Below are positions 47,401 to 58,629 of a DNA stretch of 64,000 bases, piece after piece. Location of the stretch: positions 21,652,425 to 21,716,424 of the forward strand of contig NC_054751.1 of NCBI RefSeq assembly GCF_018143015.1. The letters are read 5' to 3'. The translations under genes and the position numbers were made by a program. The stretch's first letter is position 1; each line of letters begins with the position of its first letter. This DNA is from Lytechinus variegatus (taxonomy: Eukaryota > Echinodermata > Echinoidea > Temnopleuroida > Toxopneustidae). A model generated the notes under the pieces. It was given only the letters and a program-made list of their open reading frames with translations. It was not told the DNA's origin and made no database searches.

Positions 47401-50400
47401 CAGGACGTTTGCAACATGTGGTCTTCACGGACGAGAGCCGGTTCATACTTGACCGAAAGGATGGGAGACAACGAGTTCGTCGATTAGCAGGGGAAAACCT
47501 TCGCGATGAATATTTTCACGAGACGACTCAAGGCGGAGGCGGCTCAGTGATATGGGCCGGCATCCATTATGGTGGGACAACGCCACTGGTGGTTCCGGAC
47601 GGAAACGTCAACGCCGACGCTTACAGGGATATATTGGAGTTCATGCACTGTCTTTCATATGCAAGACGAGTGTATGGGCACAATAATTCCGACTGCAGGA
47701 TGACAACGCAGCGCACAGGGCCGCTGCAGTAAGGGAATTCCTGGAGGCAGAGGGCGTCGTACATGGCCAGCTTGTTCGCCGGATATGAACCCCATAGAGC
47801 ATGTATGGTCAAGGGCGCCGGAAGCGGGGGGGGGGGGGGGGCAGGGGGGGCACTTGCCCCCCAAAGAAAATTTTTTTTGGGGGGGCAAAACGAGATTTTG
47901 CCCCCCCAATGTGCCCCCCTAAAAGTAGAAAAATGATATTATTTAAGGACAAAAGTAAACGATGACGGCACTTTTCTGCCTAAGAATTGTCATTTCTTTT
48001 GTCAAAAATGAAAAAATTTCGCCCCTGACGGAGCAACTACACATCAAAGTAAGCCTTGCGTCTTTTGACGAACATGTCCCTCTGTGAAACATACCTTTGA
48101 TAAGCCCCTTTTCCATCTTATTACAGTGTGATAACGTTTAACCTTTTAATGAATACATTTCAGACTAAAACCGAATGGCAAATTGAAAGTGGTTCACCAA
48201 TGCATGCTGGCTGTGCATGTCGGCTATAACAAACGCGCGGTCGCCCAGAAACGCTCAGACCGGGGTGGTGTTTCATCAATATTTTCGTCCGACAAGTTGT
48301 AAGATCTGACAACTTTCCTGTATTCTGATTGGTTGAGAAGCATTGTTACCATAGTAACTGTTGGATAAAACAGGGGAGCGTTTCATGAAAGGACTTGTCG
48401 GACGTTTTATCCGACAAGTCCCATTTTATCCGACAGTTACCATAGTAACAGTGCCTCACAGCCAATCAGAGTCAGAGAAAGATGTCAGATCTGACAACTT
48501 GTCGGACAAAAATGTTGATGAAACACTCCCCAGGACTCGTCGGATAAAACGTCCTACAAGTCCTTTCATGAAACGCTCCCCGGACCCGATATCACCAACG
48601 CGCGTGAATGCTAGTTACTCGAGCAACATATGGAATCTGAAAATAGCTGTAAAACCGAAAAGTTTAAAGAGTTATAAAGGATTGAGTAGTTGCTTATTGG
48701 ATAAATGAGAAGATGCTCGCTTGAGTCGGCGAATGGAGTGCAGAGCAGGAGTACTCATTTATCAACTAATCAAGCCTCTTCAAGTCTTCAACCTTTTCTG
48801 GTTTACTGTCTTTATCAGGACTACGCTCATTTGAACAAAAAATAACTCGACTATCAACTGTCTACTTCCTCCTGTCAATTTCACTTCTTCCTCTATCCAC
48901 TTTTTCGAAAACTCCACATGGTGTACCGTCAACCACATCCGCTGTTGGAATGTAATTGTTTTCTTCTAAATAATGTTACATAATGTACATTATGAACTGC
49001 CGTAGTTTGTTAATTCATGATTATTTCCAAATGAATATTTCCTGGAATTTGATATTCATTATTTCCTAGTTATGTTCACAATTTCCCCAGAAAATATGTA
49101 AAGAAAAAAGAACATTTTGAAGGGGTCATCCAAAAGTGCTTCCCAGCCATACAAAACATGCCAAATGAAACGCATGAATCGAGTAATGTTTTAAACTTTC
49201 AGAAAAGTTTTTAATTGTTAGACAATAATTTAGCAGGTCATATTTCTTTTTCCTCCAGTTACAAAATATGAAACGTTTTGCCTATGCATGGATAATCAGG
49301 GACTCTCGATCTCCAATGCTGAGGTCAGAAATGATTTAAATAGAATGGGGATTTATTAAAAGCGCTTATCGTCGTCTGCCACGTCAGAACAGTATGACAT
49401 TTTGAATTTAAAAAAAGACATTCATTAGAATGTATTTTGTTTCTGTTGTTACGCTTCTTCTGCTTAATACACTCCTTGAAACTTATGATAACTGTGCTCT
49501 CTCGCGTCGTCTGTGTATGTAAATGTACATAAATAAATATTTCTGAAAGGATATTGCATGAAAAATGTAATTGCTAGTATTTTGAGTCAATATAAGCGTA
49601 TTAGGTAATTTAATTGATCAGACACGAAAACCACATTTCGAATTAAGCGATCGTTTTGCGCGTAGATTTCATAGGTTCTCATAAACTCTGAGTATAGTCT
49701 TTCGTAGTGAATTCTATGTTTAATTCTCAAGAAATTTATTTTTGAATTCTCTTAGAAACGTAACTTTTAAACTACATTTTTACACAAAGTCCTTACCGTG
49801 GGGGGGGGGTTCCCACGCCCTCTCCCGCTCGATCGCTTCGGTATCTCATGCTGTCAAAAATATTGTGCCCCCTTCGGGATTTTGCCCCCCCAAAACTGAA
49901 AGTGTTCCGGCGCGCCTGGTATGGGATGCCCTAGGGCCTAGCCATCAACGACAGAGAGGTCATTCCTCAAAATCTGCAGGGGTTGGCAGATGCTCTGAGG
50001 GAAGAATGGGACGCTATGCCTGTTGGCGGCATCAACAAGCTAGTGGACAGCATGCCACGACGTCTGCATGCGCTGGTTCGTGCCAGGTGTAGATCTACCC
50101 GATACTAGTGACTGAGTAAGAACAATGACTCAAGTTTGATGCAAATTTGTCCATGAAATCACCAAAAAAAAAAAGAAGTCATCTGGAAAACTGAGAGAGA
50201 TTGAAAATAAATATCTCATGATCCTTTAATTTACTGTATATTGTCGTCACTGTTGCTCTATGCTCATGACATCCATCGCTTAGGATATAAACTTGTAAAA
50301 TGTCAGTCAAACTTGTGTAAAAGGCAGAATAATAAAGTAAAGTGGTTATCATGCACCGTAAATGCCATATTCAAATCATGTTGTTCACCAAATGCTGTGA

Positions 50401-53400
50401 AAATTTGTTGAAAAAAATATTCCACCTTTATGACCAACATGCAGTGTATATCAAATCCCTTGTTAAAAAAAGTGCTTGCCTCTTTCATCTTTCAGTACCA
50501 ATGGTAGGAATTTCATCCGGTACAAAGTTGTGCTAGAGCTAGTGGTAAGAGGTGAGGAATTTGAATCAAATCTTTATAGTGGGAGTATTTTCACTATCAC
50601 TTCATTTCTACTTGTTAAATTGCACCTTGTTGCGCAAGTTCCTTTCATGCTATTTAACATGTTTAAGTTTAAATAAGTACAAGACAGTACATAACTTTTT
50701 ATTGAGATAACATCTCAAATATTCTTTTTAGAAATGATTTATACATAAAGACACACCAAAACAGGGCAATTTACCCATTTTACTTTCACAATACAACACA
50801 TATTTTCATGAAAAACACCTTAGACCGAAGTTACATCCATAAAGTAACTTACGCATAAAATGTAATTTTTTTACCTCCATCATATCCATTAACTAACACA
50901 TTTGTTAAATGTAATGAATTGGTAAAAAAAAATCCATGAGTGAATGCACATCATAGACAAAATACGTTGGTATTACAGTGATAAAGAATACCCCCCCCCC
51001 CCCCTCTGCAGTATGAATTAGAACTGTTATTACTTATTGAATACTGCTTGATGTAAGTGAATTCCTGCTCTACTAAATTTTATTACATGAAATAGTTATT
51101 AGTGCAGTGAATGTTGTTTGTAGATGAATTTCTTACGGAGTCGGCCAATGTAGAACGCGGCAGAGTGACCAAGAATCACCCAGAACATACTGAGAACCCT
51201 GAGTCCGTTCAAGACTCCCAGGTTGTTGTTCCTCTTCTTGGCACTGAGGAGTTTATTGCAATTATTTATCGCAGAAAAGGACATCATGACTGCATGAAGA
51301 ACAGCTGAAAAGTAAAGAATAAAGACAAGATATCCCATATACGATGAACCTTTTACACATGGTGATACCATGGAGCTATTGATAGCTCTATATGGTGATA
51401 CAGTTATTGAAGATAAATTCCAGTATTGGTAACGATCTCAAAATGACTGTTTACAGAATCTAATATAATGACCACCCAAGTGTCTGTTTGTATGAATAAA
51501 AATATGTGCCAAAGGATTCTGGAAGAAATTGTGTAATTGCTGAGAAATAAGCAAAATAAGCGCGGATTCGGTCACTTCCGTCGGGTCTTTATTCAAACAA
51601 TAATAATACACTGTCCCACGTGTGCCTATCTGTGTTGGTGATCTTCAGTGTGAACATTTTTCAGCGTAGATTTCAAGATTTCACAAATTTCAGTTTATGT
51701 AACTTTACCAGATCTAGATCCTCGATGATATACTGACAATTAAGCCTGGTTTTACAGACTTTCTCATGAAATCAGTGTTTACTGCAACTACTGGCATTTC
51801 TCTTTTTAAGAAGCGATGAAAGAATGAAGGTAACATTTACACCCGGTACGGTCAAATGGACCGAGATAATTTGGATTTGTATAATTCAAGTAAAATAATA
51901 ATAATCATAATAATAGATGCTGATATAGCGCATAATATTCTACAGAATCTCTTTGCGCTTTACAAAGGAGGTAATTAAGTCCAATACAGGTATACTTATA
52001 GAATAAAATATATAAATACTAAATGAAAGATTAACAAAACATTGCAACATACCTATCCTAAACCAAATAATCTAACATGAGATTCCTAAGCAGCCCCTCG
52101 TCCTCACACATAACGCCTACTTCTTTTGTGTGTCTGGGTTTTTTCCCCGAACTATGTTTTAATAAAACGCCGCCGATAAATGAACATTCAATAGGAAAAT
52201 TGAATTCGATATATATCTAACAAAAGCTTGATGTTTTTACAGATGCAAAGCCGCAACTTTTATTAAAAACACGGCTTTAGCTCGAGCTATAAATTTATCA
52301 GCGGGGCTCAGTACAAGTTCGGGAATTATTCACACCGGTCCAGGATATAATAAGGAATGAGCACTAACAAACAACCATGTAAACAAGTGAATGGTGACAC
52401 TTACCCCACCCAGTGATTCTTGATCTTTTATGGATTTGAGAAAATGAGCTTGTATTCTCCATCTTCACCTCCAGAGCCGGTGATTTTTCTTTTACCGCAT
52501 CCTCGACATCCTTTTCCTCTCCGAAGTCGTACCCCTCGTTGACCTTCGCTCCTTCCATACTTTCACCATCCACCCCATCGGAAACATCAAGGGTTGCATC
52601 CAAGGCGCTATCGACCGAGGTCGTTGCTATATCAGACCCTTGGTCATCTTTAATTTTGTTGTTACGTATGTTTTCATAGTCGTTCTCTGTTGCGCTCTTT
52701 GATTTCTCTTGCATGCCGTTGTTATCTACCATCTCTTCCGTGTGATGGCACATCTTACGTAAGACTTTTTGTTGGAGAAATAGGTCGTACAGGGATCCGC
52801 ATAGGACCATAAACGCGAAGAAAGCAAGACAAGCTCTGATTTAAAAAAAAATAAAACGTTGAATATGAAATATTAATCGAGGTGATGAAAAATGATGCAT
52901 ATTATTTTTTTTCTAAGATAGGTCTTCCTCTCTCCATAGACTCCATACCCAAATGTCAAAATACTTCCAGAAACTCCTTATTATTTGAAATGGATGGAAA
53001 CACTTGCAAGACATCAACATACATACATTCTTATCGAGGAAGACCATGTGGATCTTATCTAATATAATTTTAGTGTTGGCCTTACGTAAATCCGATGTCG
53101 GCTGCACTCCATGGAGTCGGTTCTGTGCAGTCTATGTAAGCAAATGTCTCTGAACCATCGATTAATAACACTGCAAAAAACATAAAAACATAAAATACAA
53201 GTGATAACAACTATTACAAGATTTAACTGAGACTTTGAAAGGTAACCAATTAACTGATTGTTGAATTTCCCTCACGACGAAATGCTGGTGTTACATTCGA
53301 AATAATTAGTGATCCATACGTCTAGATGTACTAGATGCACATAGCCAAACGGGATCCTGTATATACCTGTATATCTATACCTGTATACCTATATACCTGT

Positions 53401-56400
53401 ATATACAGACTCAAATCTATTATTTTGGGCAAGGTCGGACTCTCTTTGGGAATAAACTATGCTAAGTTCTTTGGTTATATGATTTCTTGGGAAAGGCGAG
53501 GACAGGGCAAATTAAGCGAGAACAAACAACCCAAAGGCTCTCTTATATCTTTTTTTTCTACGTGAGAATACAAGACAAATTAGACTTATAAGCAACAGAC
53601 TTTCAGCAGGGAGTGTCACTCTTCTTACATGGGAATATCAAGACTGTCCATTTCTGTTAGAATTTTGGCATAACCTTTACTTACATAGCCAAAACAAGAT
53701 GTTGAGATCTGTCTCTGAACATGTATCTGGTACACAGAATCCCAGTCCAAAAAACTGCAAATATTGCAATAATACAGCAAACAGTAAATTCAAGACAAAA
53801 ATGAGGAATATGATTATTTCTACACCTACATTGGAAAGGAAATGGGAAGGACTATGGGATTATGGAAGATAGATTGCATAACGGTGAAGTGAAATCAGTC
53901 AGCGTACAAAAGCTTTCAATTGGGTCGATTCCTTTTAAGATGCACTTTTCATATTTTATTAAAAGAAAAAAAAACTTAAGTTGGAAAGGGGGATAGGCCT
54001 AATGAATGAACATGCAGTTTGCATTTCATGTTCTGTTCTGCTCAGGTGGGCTCCAGCGGGCGTTTTATCAATATTTTCATCATTCCTTGATTATGATTGA
54101 CTAAGAAGTACTTTTACTATGGTAACTGTCGGAAAAAACGAGACTCGTCGGATCAAGTTCTTTGATGAAACGCTCCCCGGATTTTTTTTATCGTGCAATC
54201 GGATTGCATGAATCAGGCTGGGGTGGAATAGATTCATCTCCAAGGATGACATACGACAGATTTTATAATGACCAAAGCTGAGAAAATCAAGCGGGAATCA
54301 AGTGAATCCTGACTGGTCACAGACAGACAAAGTCCGGGACGTTGATTAGTTGAATGTTATGAATATCACGCATCTTTTATTATCTCTTCTATCATTATTT
54401 GCGGTTATAATCAATATCATCATAAGTGTCTTTGTTATTATTTTAATCATTATAATTATTATGATCATCAACGTACCTTAATTAAAATCACAGTGATTTC
54501 GTTTATTATGAACCGAGAGGATTATGATGCGGGCCCGTTTTTGGTCGAGTGCCCCCCCCCCCCGGGATGCGGGGTCATAGAAACGTGATCAACAAGCCTC
54601 TCAATAATCAATACTTACGCCATCAATCGTCGTTGAGTAACAGTACTGGCCACTAAATGGTGGATTTTGTGAAGTTTTGTTTTCCTTTACAGATTGGCAC
54701 AACCACATATTACCGGGATCTCTGAAGAGAAAGGTATAAAACGCACTCTCATCCAATTTTCCACGTGATGTCCACACTATATGAGAGACGGAGAAAAAGA
54801 AAAACATATGGAGAGGTGGAATTCGAAATTGTTTTCTTTTGTACCCTTAAAATGTGGCTGCAAAGAACAAAAATGGACATAGGGTAGTACATTTTCAAAG
54901 TAAACAAAATATATTGACAACTAAAAATGAAAAAGACACATTTTTTCAGATATAGGATACTCACTTTTCGAAGCGTATTCAACTTTGAGCAATACATGTA
55001 GGGATAATTTAAGAAGGTCCTGCATACAAGTAGCCATAACCATGGTAACTGGTGTCTCTGGTGTGCCAGGGAAGGACTGGTTATTAAACACGTAGAATTG
55101 ATCTCCATTCTCAGTCTCTTGTAGTGTGCCCTGGTATCTGAGGTCCGAAAGTTTTTCATAGAGCAACTAAAAAAAATCGAGTAGATATATTTCACTCCAA
55201 CAGTAAGCTTACAACTGCATTGTATTTATATCAGTTAAGGAAACTCCATTTCCCTCACTATTGAAAGGTAATGGTACGTAAAAAAATCATTTCAACCAAT
55301 ATTGACCCCCGCCCCCCCCCCCCCTCGACAGAATCATCTTACCTTTGCAGATTCTTGATTATTTCCAATGATCTCAATAACGTTATTTAAATCTAGACCT
55401 CTGTTAGCAAACATCGTCTTCAGATCGTCCAGCCCATGCTTGCCTGTAATTCAAGAAATGAAATGAATGGCTCTAAAATAATAACAAATACAGACATTTT
55501 AGAATTGCGACCAAATACTATTTTGTCAGGGATACCCATTCGTGTGAAATTGTCATTTGTATACTCAATCAATCTATACTCATTTATACTCAATTTCAAT
55601 CTTTGTATAACACTTAAAGAAGCCAATTTTCACTTCTCTTTCATTCGTTATTTAAGACTTGAGTAGATTACAAGTGGAATGCCTCTGGCCGTCTCACCTG
55701 CATGCATCACGCGATTCAACATAACAGCTGTGCTGACTTTGAAAACTACTATAACTCGCACAAGATGTTCAGTGATACTTGGTTATACTCTTATTTCCAC
55801 GTTTTATGAACCAGGCCAATACACTTACAGAGATAGGATGGTAAAAAGTAATTCAACAAATACCCCCAATGTGGCCAGAGTTTAATGACCTCACATGACC
55901 TTTGCCCTTGATCATGTGACCTGAAACTTGCACAGGATATTCAGTGATACTTGATTACTCTTATGTCCAAGTTTCAAAAGTCAGATTAATAAACTTGCAA
56001 AGTTTTGATGGTAATTCATTAGATACCCCCATATGGCAAAAGTTCATTGACCTTTGACCCTGGTCATGTGACCTAAAATGCGCACAGGATGTTCAGTGAT
56101 ACTTGATTACTATTATGTCCAAGTTTTATGAGCTAGACCAACATACTTTCAAAGTTATGATGGTAATTCAACAACTACCCCCATCTGGCCAAAGTTCATT
56201 TACCCTAAATGACCTTTGTCCTTAATCATGTGACCTGAAACTTGCACAGGACGTTCAGTGATACTTGATTACTATCATGTCCACGTTTAATGAACTAGGT
56301 CCATATATTTTCTAAATTATGATTACATTTCAAAAACTTAACCTTAACCTAAAGATTTTGATGTTCATTCCCCCAACATGGTCTAAGTTCATTGACCCGA

Positions 56401-58626
56401 AATGACCTTTGACCTTGGTCATGTGACATAAAACTCTAGTAGGATGTTCAGTAATACTTGATTAACCTTATGGCCAAGTTTCATGAACTAGGTACATATA
56501 CTTTCTAACATGTCTAAGTTATGATGTCATTTCGAAGACTTAACCTTGGCGCGCCGTCGTCGGAAAAGCGGCGCCTATCATGCCTTTAGTCTCACTCTGC
56601 TATGCAGGTGAGACAAAAAAACGGTACAGATTTGAAAAGTCTATAAAATTTTTGTTTCAAATTATGATCTCTATATTTTTGGTGTCAATGGGTGCTCTTG
56701 GGTCTTATCCTTCAAATGTTATTTTTTTTAAATAGCTTCGTTCATGCTTGAGCGAACACGGAATGTTTTTGTCTGGGGTTAAAAAGGAGGCTTGCGCCAA
56801 CATTGGCCAAAATGGCATCAAATGATAAATATGATGGTCGGACTTCTTGATAATCAGCAGGCTTCCTCTTAACCTTTTCATTATCTTTGACATAATTTTC
56901 GAATTATGCGGTCAAATTTCATTTCCAAATCTACTTATTTGCTTGAATATTTCTGTTGTTCCTTTTTTAATATGTTCTCTTCTAGGTTTGAATTTTCCTT
57001 CTTTAGGCAAGAACAAGTTTTTTACACCGAAGTTAGTGAGAGCGTGTTTTTTTTCAAGTCCTTTCATTGTGTGCTACAAAGGTTATGGTGCCTTTGAACA
57101 GTGGCATACTGATGGCTGGGGGCTCGGGGTGCTCCCCCCCCCCATTAAAAAAAAATCATGACCAAGAAAAAAAAAGGTGGAAAGAAAAATAGCAGAAAAC
57201 ATAGAAAGTGAATTATGATATCATTTTCTGAATATTATGTCAAGATCACAAAATTTGATATTTTAATGAAATGTGGACATTTTTGCTTGCTCGCTTCACA
57301 ACTTTTTGATACATTTTACCCGATCTGCCAAATCTTGTCCCTTCAAAATTGACTCAATACACCATTGCCATTGAAAGACATGAGTCCTTTCCTGTTTGTC
57401 GTGTCAAGCACATAATTAAATTTGGTGAAGGATTCAATAACCCCCCTTGAAAATAGAATTCATGTCTTTTATAGGTACCATAACACAATTTGTTTCACAT
57501 AATAAACAGATTTTAATAATTACAGATCTCCCAATTAATAATACAAATCTTTTTGCTTGGGTTGACAAAAAGTCTTCTTTTCTTACTTATGAAGGAAAAT
57601 ACAAAGGTAAAAGAAGTTTGAATGAAAAACAAAATAATTCAGGTAAATACATAAATTTATAAATGAAATTTGACAGCATTATTCGAAAATTATGGCCAAG
57701 AAAATGAAAAGAGAAAGAGAAAGTCTGCTGATTAGCCAAAAGTCTAATCGTCAAATTTTTCATTTCCGCCATTTTGGCGCAATCCTCTTATTGAACCCCC
57801 GACAAAAACGTCCCGTGTTCGCTCAAGCATAAACAAAATTTATTTTTAAATAGCATTTCAAAGAAAAGATCTCCGAGCATCTATTAACGTCAAAATATAG
57901 ATATAACATTTTGAAACAATTTTTTATAGACTTTTTTCAAAACTGACCCGTTTTTTTTATATACGCACTGTATAGATAGGAAATCTAAGAGAAGCGAAAA
58001 TGATCGACGGCGCAATAGGGTGTTCGGAAATGGGGTGGTTACATATACCCAAAACAGCCCCTCTTTAATAATTGGACCCCCCTAATGAAATGAAATATCT
58101 TTTCTTTTCTTTTTTTTTGGGGGGGTGGGCTTTTCCAATTTATTGGGGGTACGAAAGAACTTGAAATTTGTGGTTAAGACTTTTTTTTTGCTCGTCAACA
58201 TTTCATTAAACTTGACCCCCCACCCCTTAAAAAATCATACTTACGCTACTGTTTCCCTCTAACTTGGGTCTTTGAGCGACAGCTCGGTTGGTAAAGCGGG
58301 GGTTTCGGATTCTGGTGACCCGGGTTAGATTCCCACTTGGTGCGCTATTGCCCCTTGTTAAGGCATTGATCCTTCCAGATCCCTCTAAGAGGACCTTAAA
58401 CCGTCGGTCCTCTGGTTGGCTGCTTGCTTACATGCATTCATGCTTTCTTAGCAATCAGGTAAAAAAAAAGCATTCACCATTTACCACTGTACTCACTTTT
58501 TGTTATTGCTGTGATGTATTCATCTGCATAGGGATCCAACCCCGCATGGACGGGTGAAAAACAAGAAGTAATAAAAACTGTTGCAGCAACAATCCGCAAC
58601 AGCAATATCGGAACCGGTGCAGCCAT
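38406..58626 (-). CDS. NRF-6-like membrane acyltransferase (16 exons, complete)
   Basis: The exons, in transcript order, are 58626-58497, 55443-55343, 55166-54965, 54776-54619, 53754-53685, 53170-53086, 52835-52405, 51304-51137, 46481-46388, 45425-45134, 44065-43986, 43589-43485, 43013-42869, 42393-42207, 39769-39627 and 38528-38406. All have GT..AG borders and total 2514 nt (837 residues). Residues 1-28 are a signal peptide. About 44-220 is the Cys-containing NRF domain (CMQDLLKL; GLGFCVPDTC). The first membrane span is at about 250-266, followed by an acidic 125-residue linker. About 405-830 is an acyltransferase-3 multi-pass domain with LNGLRVLSMFWVILGH (R428, H439), SVDTFFVL, HRWWRLTPVY, CMGWSWYLANDMQFF, KPYTRIPPYLVGM and LARLTYCAYLVHP. 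Worm nrf-6 acts in fluoxetine response and lipid/yolk transport; the substrate of this protein is unknown. Introns 8 and 14 hold large transposon loads. Confidence 0.93.
39821..40232. mobile_element. hAT-type MITE, 412 bp, with 8-bp target duplication
   Basis: The ends cagaggcgtcgatcc and ggatcgacgcccctg are near-perfect inverted repeats. TATTCAGT flanks both sides (39813-39820 and 40233-40240), the 8-bp duplication expected of hAT transposons. The interior has G and C homopolymers, the tcagctcgcgcttt word and short TA/TG runs. It lies in NRF intron 14. Confidence 0.88.
41184..41342. mobile_element. Small palindromic MITE with cccgtttca ends
   Basis: gcccgtttcatacag at the left is mirrored by tatgaaacgggtcc at the right. 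The inner gccataatggcaactacc is mirrored by ggtagttgccataatggc around a ctcagcagccaatcagaatc core. A half-copy occurs at 16680-16785, and a related foldback with degenerate arms at 59035-59172. It lies in NRF intron 14. Confidence 0.75.
41604..42007 (+). repeat. ~400-bp interspersed repeat with residual open frame (copy 2)
   Basis: This is the inverted-orientation partner of 28696-29089. It starts acaaataatgcatgcagcc and ends cgatgcttgaaataatacacc. Its open frame shares CAPSEETELSLHLLL and flanking blocks with copy 1. It lies in NRF intron 14, 200 bp from an exon. Confidence 0.7.
44265..44747. mobile_element. Foldback MITE with aaaggggaag ends (~483 bp)
   Basis: The left end aaaggggaagctcactctga and the right end, reversed, aaaggggaagtttaccttga begin inverted arms that also share ttgttgtaaaaatag-like sequence and the ggcgtcat / atgacgcc pair near the centre. 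It is distinct from the two TTAA families but similar in layout. It lies in NRF intron 10. Confidence 0.65.
45880..46215 (+). mobile_element. LINE 3' fragment
   Basis: The frame FWNSLPNSVKLSKSLNQFKR and a further 15 or so codons to a TAA matches the tail of CR1/L2-like ORF2 proteins (compare FWNSLDNNIKNS in the LINE at 30990). It is followed by a 3' UTR ending aaataaaatttgaattgaattga, a short reiterated tail. It is heavily 5'-truncated and lies in NRF intron 9. Confidence 0.75.
47810..49918. mobile_element. 2.1-kb insertion inside the Tc1 transposase
   Basis: Its ends are imperfect inverted repeats: caagggcgccggaagc at the left, and caggcgcgccggaacac reading in from the right. Each is followed inside by C/G homopolymers around ttgcccccc. 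GTATGG flanks both sides (about 47803-47808 and 49919-49924), a short target duplication. Removing the segment restores the order HVW-DALG of the transposase. It contains no large open frame and is probably non-autonomous. Confidence 0.75.
48257..48590. repeat. Nested palindromes with 'gtttcatgaaagg' and 'ttgtcggac' words
   Basis: gggagcgtttcatgaaagga at 48375 is mirrored by tcctttcatgaaacgctccc near 48580. Inside, cgttttatccgacaagtcc and accatagtaac / agccaatcag elements are paired. An adjoining partial copy occupies 48257-48365, and a half-copy recurs at 54045-54185. This is a foldback MITE family, here within the insertion that splits Tc1. Confidence 0.65.
51889..52010 (+). repeat. Probable SINE/LINE tail fragment
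   Basis: ataataatagatgctgatatagcgc followed by tctttgcgctttaca resembles a widespread invertebrate repeat tail (tatagcgc... gcgctttac). The fragment is short and its parent family is unclear. It lies in NRF intron 7. Confidence 0.4.
54045..54185. repeat. Foldback MITE fragment of the 'gatgaaacgctcccc' family
   Basis: It begins gcgggcgttttatcaatattttcatc and ends ttgatgaaacgctcccc. Between them is a ctatggtaactgtcgg core shared with 48310-48430. Arms are degenerate. It lies in NRF intron 4. Confidence 0.5.
55691..56614. mobile_element. GTCTC-ended TIR element with internal tandem repeats (copy 2)
   Basis: Perfect 13-bp ends GTCTCACCTGCAT and ATGCAGGTGAGAC bound 924 bp. Inside, the phrase cagtgatacttg recurs with steps of about 172, 152, 162 and 193 bp (agtgata or agtaata at 55771, 55943, 56095, 56257 and 56450). 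Each unit carries tgacctttg and ggtcatgtgacct-like words. The inverse of these words occurs in the element at 15009-15668. It lies in NRF intron 1. Confidence 0.75.
58270..58460 (+). mobile_element. tRNA-derived SINE
   Basis: An A-box-like agctcggttggtaaagcg (58281-58298) and a B-box-like gggttagattccc (58322-58334) have tRNA spacing and are followed by a unique body ending in an A-run near 58461. The B-box has an A where C is usual. It lies in NRF intron 1, 40 bp from exon 1, and is a different family from the SINE at 14738. Confidence 0.6.
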
Positions 58627-58629
58627 GTT

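Larger units (their letters stand above)
46813..50108 (+). pseudogene. Tc1-like transposase, broken
   Basis: The start MPGPTATAARERVVALRQEG leads into a helix-turn-helix (TDIAEVLGISQSAVSKILKR) and the basic GRPRL linker. The frame fails at about 47137. Catalytic parts reappear: FTDESRF (first Asp) at 47415-47435, then, after a shift near 47690, QDDNAAH (second Asp) and NPIEHVWS (third acidic residue, Glu) at about 47789-47812. The reading resumes after the inserted element at 49922 with WDALG, and the C-terminus ends at the TAG 50106-50108. At least two frameshifts, stops and the insertion make it inactive. Confidence 0.85.
46505..50446 (+). mobile_element. Tc1-like transposon, split by a 2.1-kb insertion
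   Basis: Termini CACTG..TTGGTCATAAAGGTGGAAT at the left and the mirrored ATTCCACCTTTATGACCAA..CAGTG at the right are bounded by the TA duplication (46503-46504 and 50447-50448) typical of Tc1/mariner. Without the insertion at 47810-49918 the element would be about 1.8 kb, a normal Tc1 length. It sits in NRF intron 8 in the antisense direction. Confidence 0.88.
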
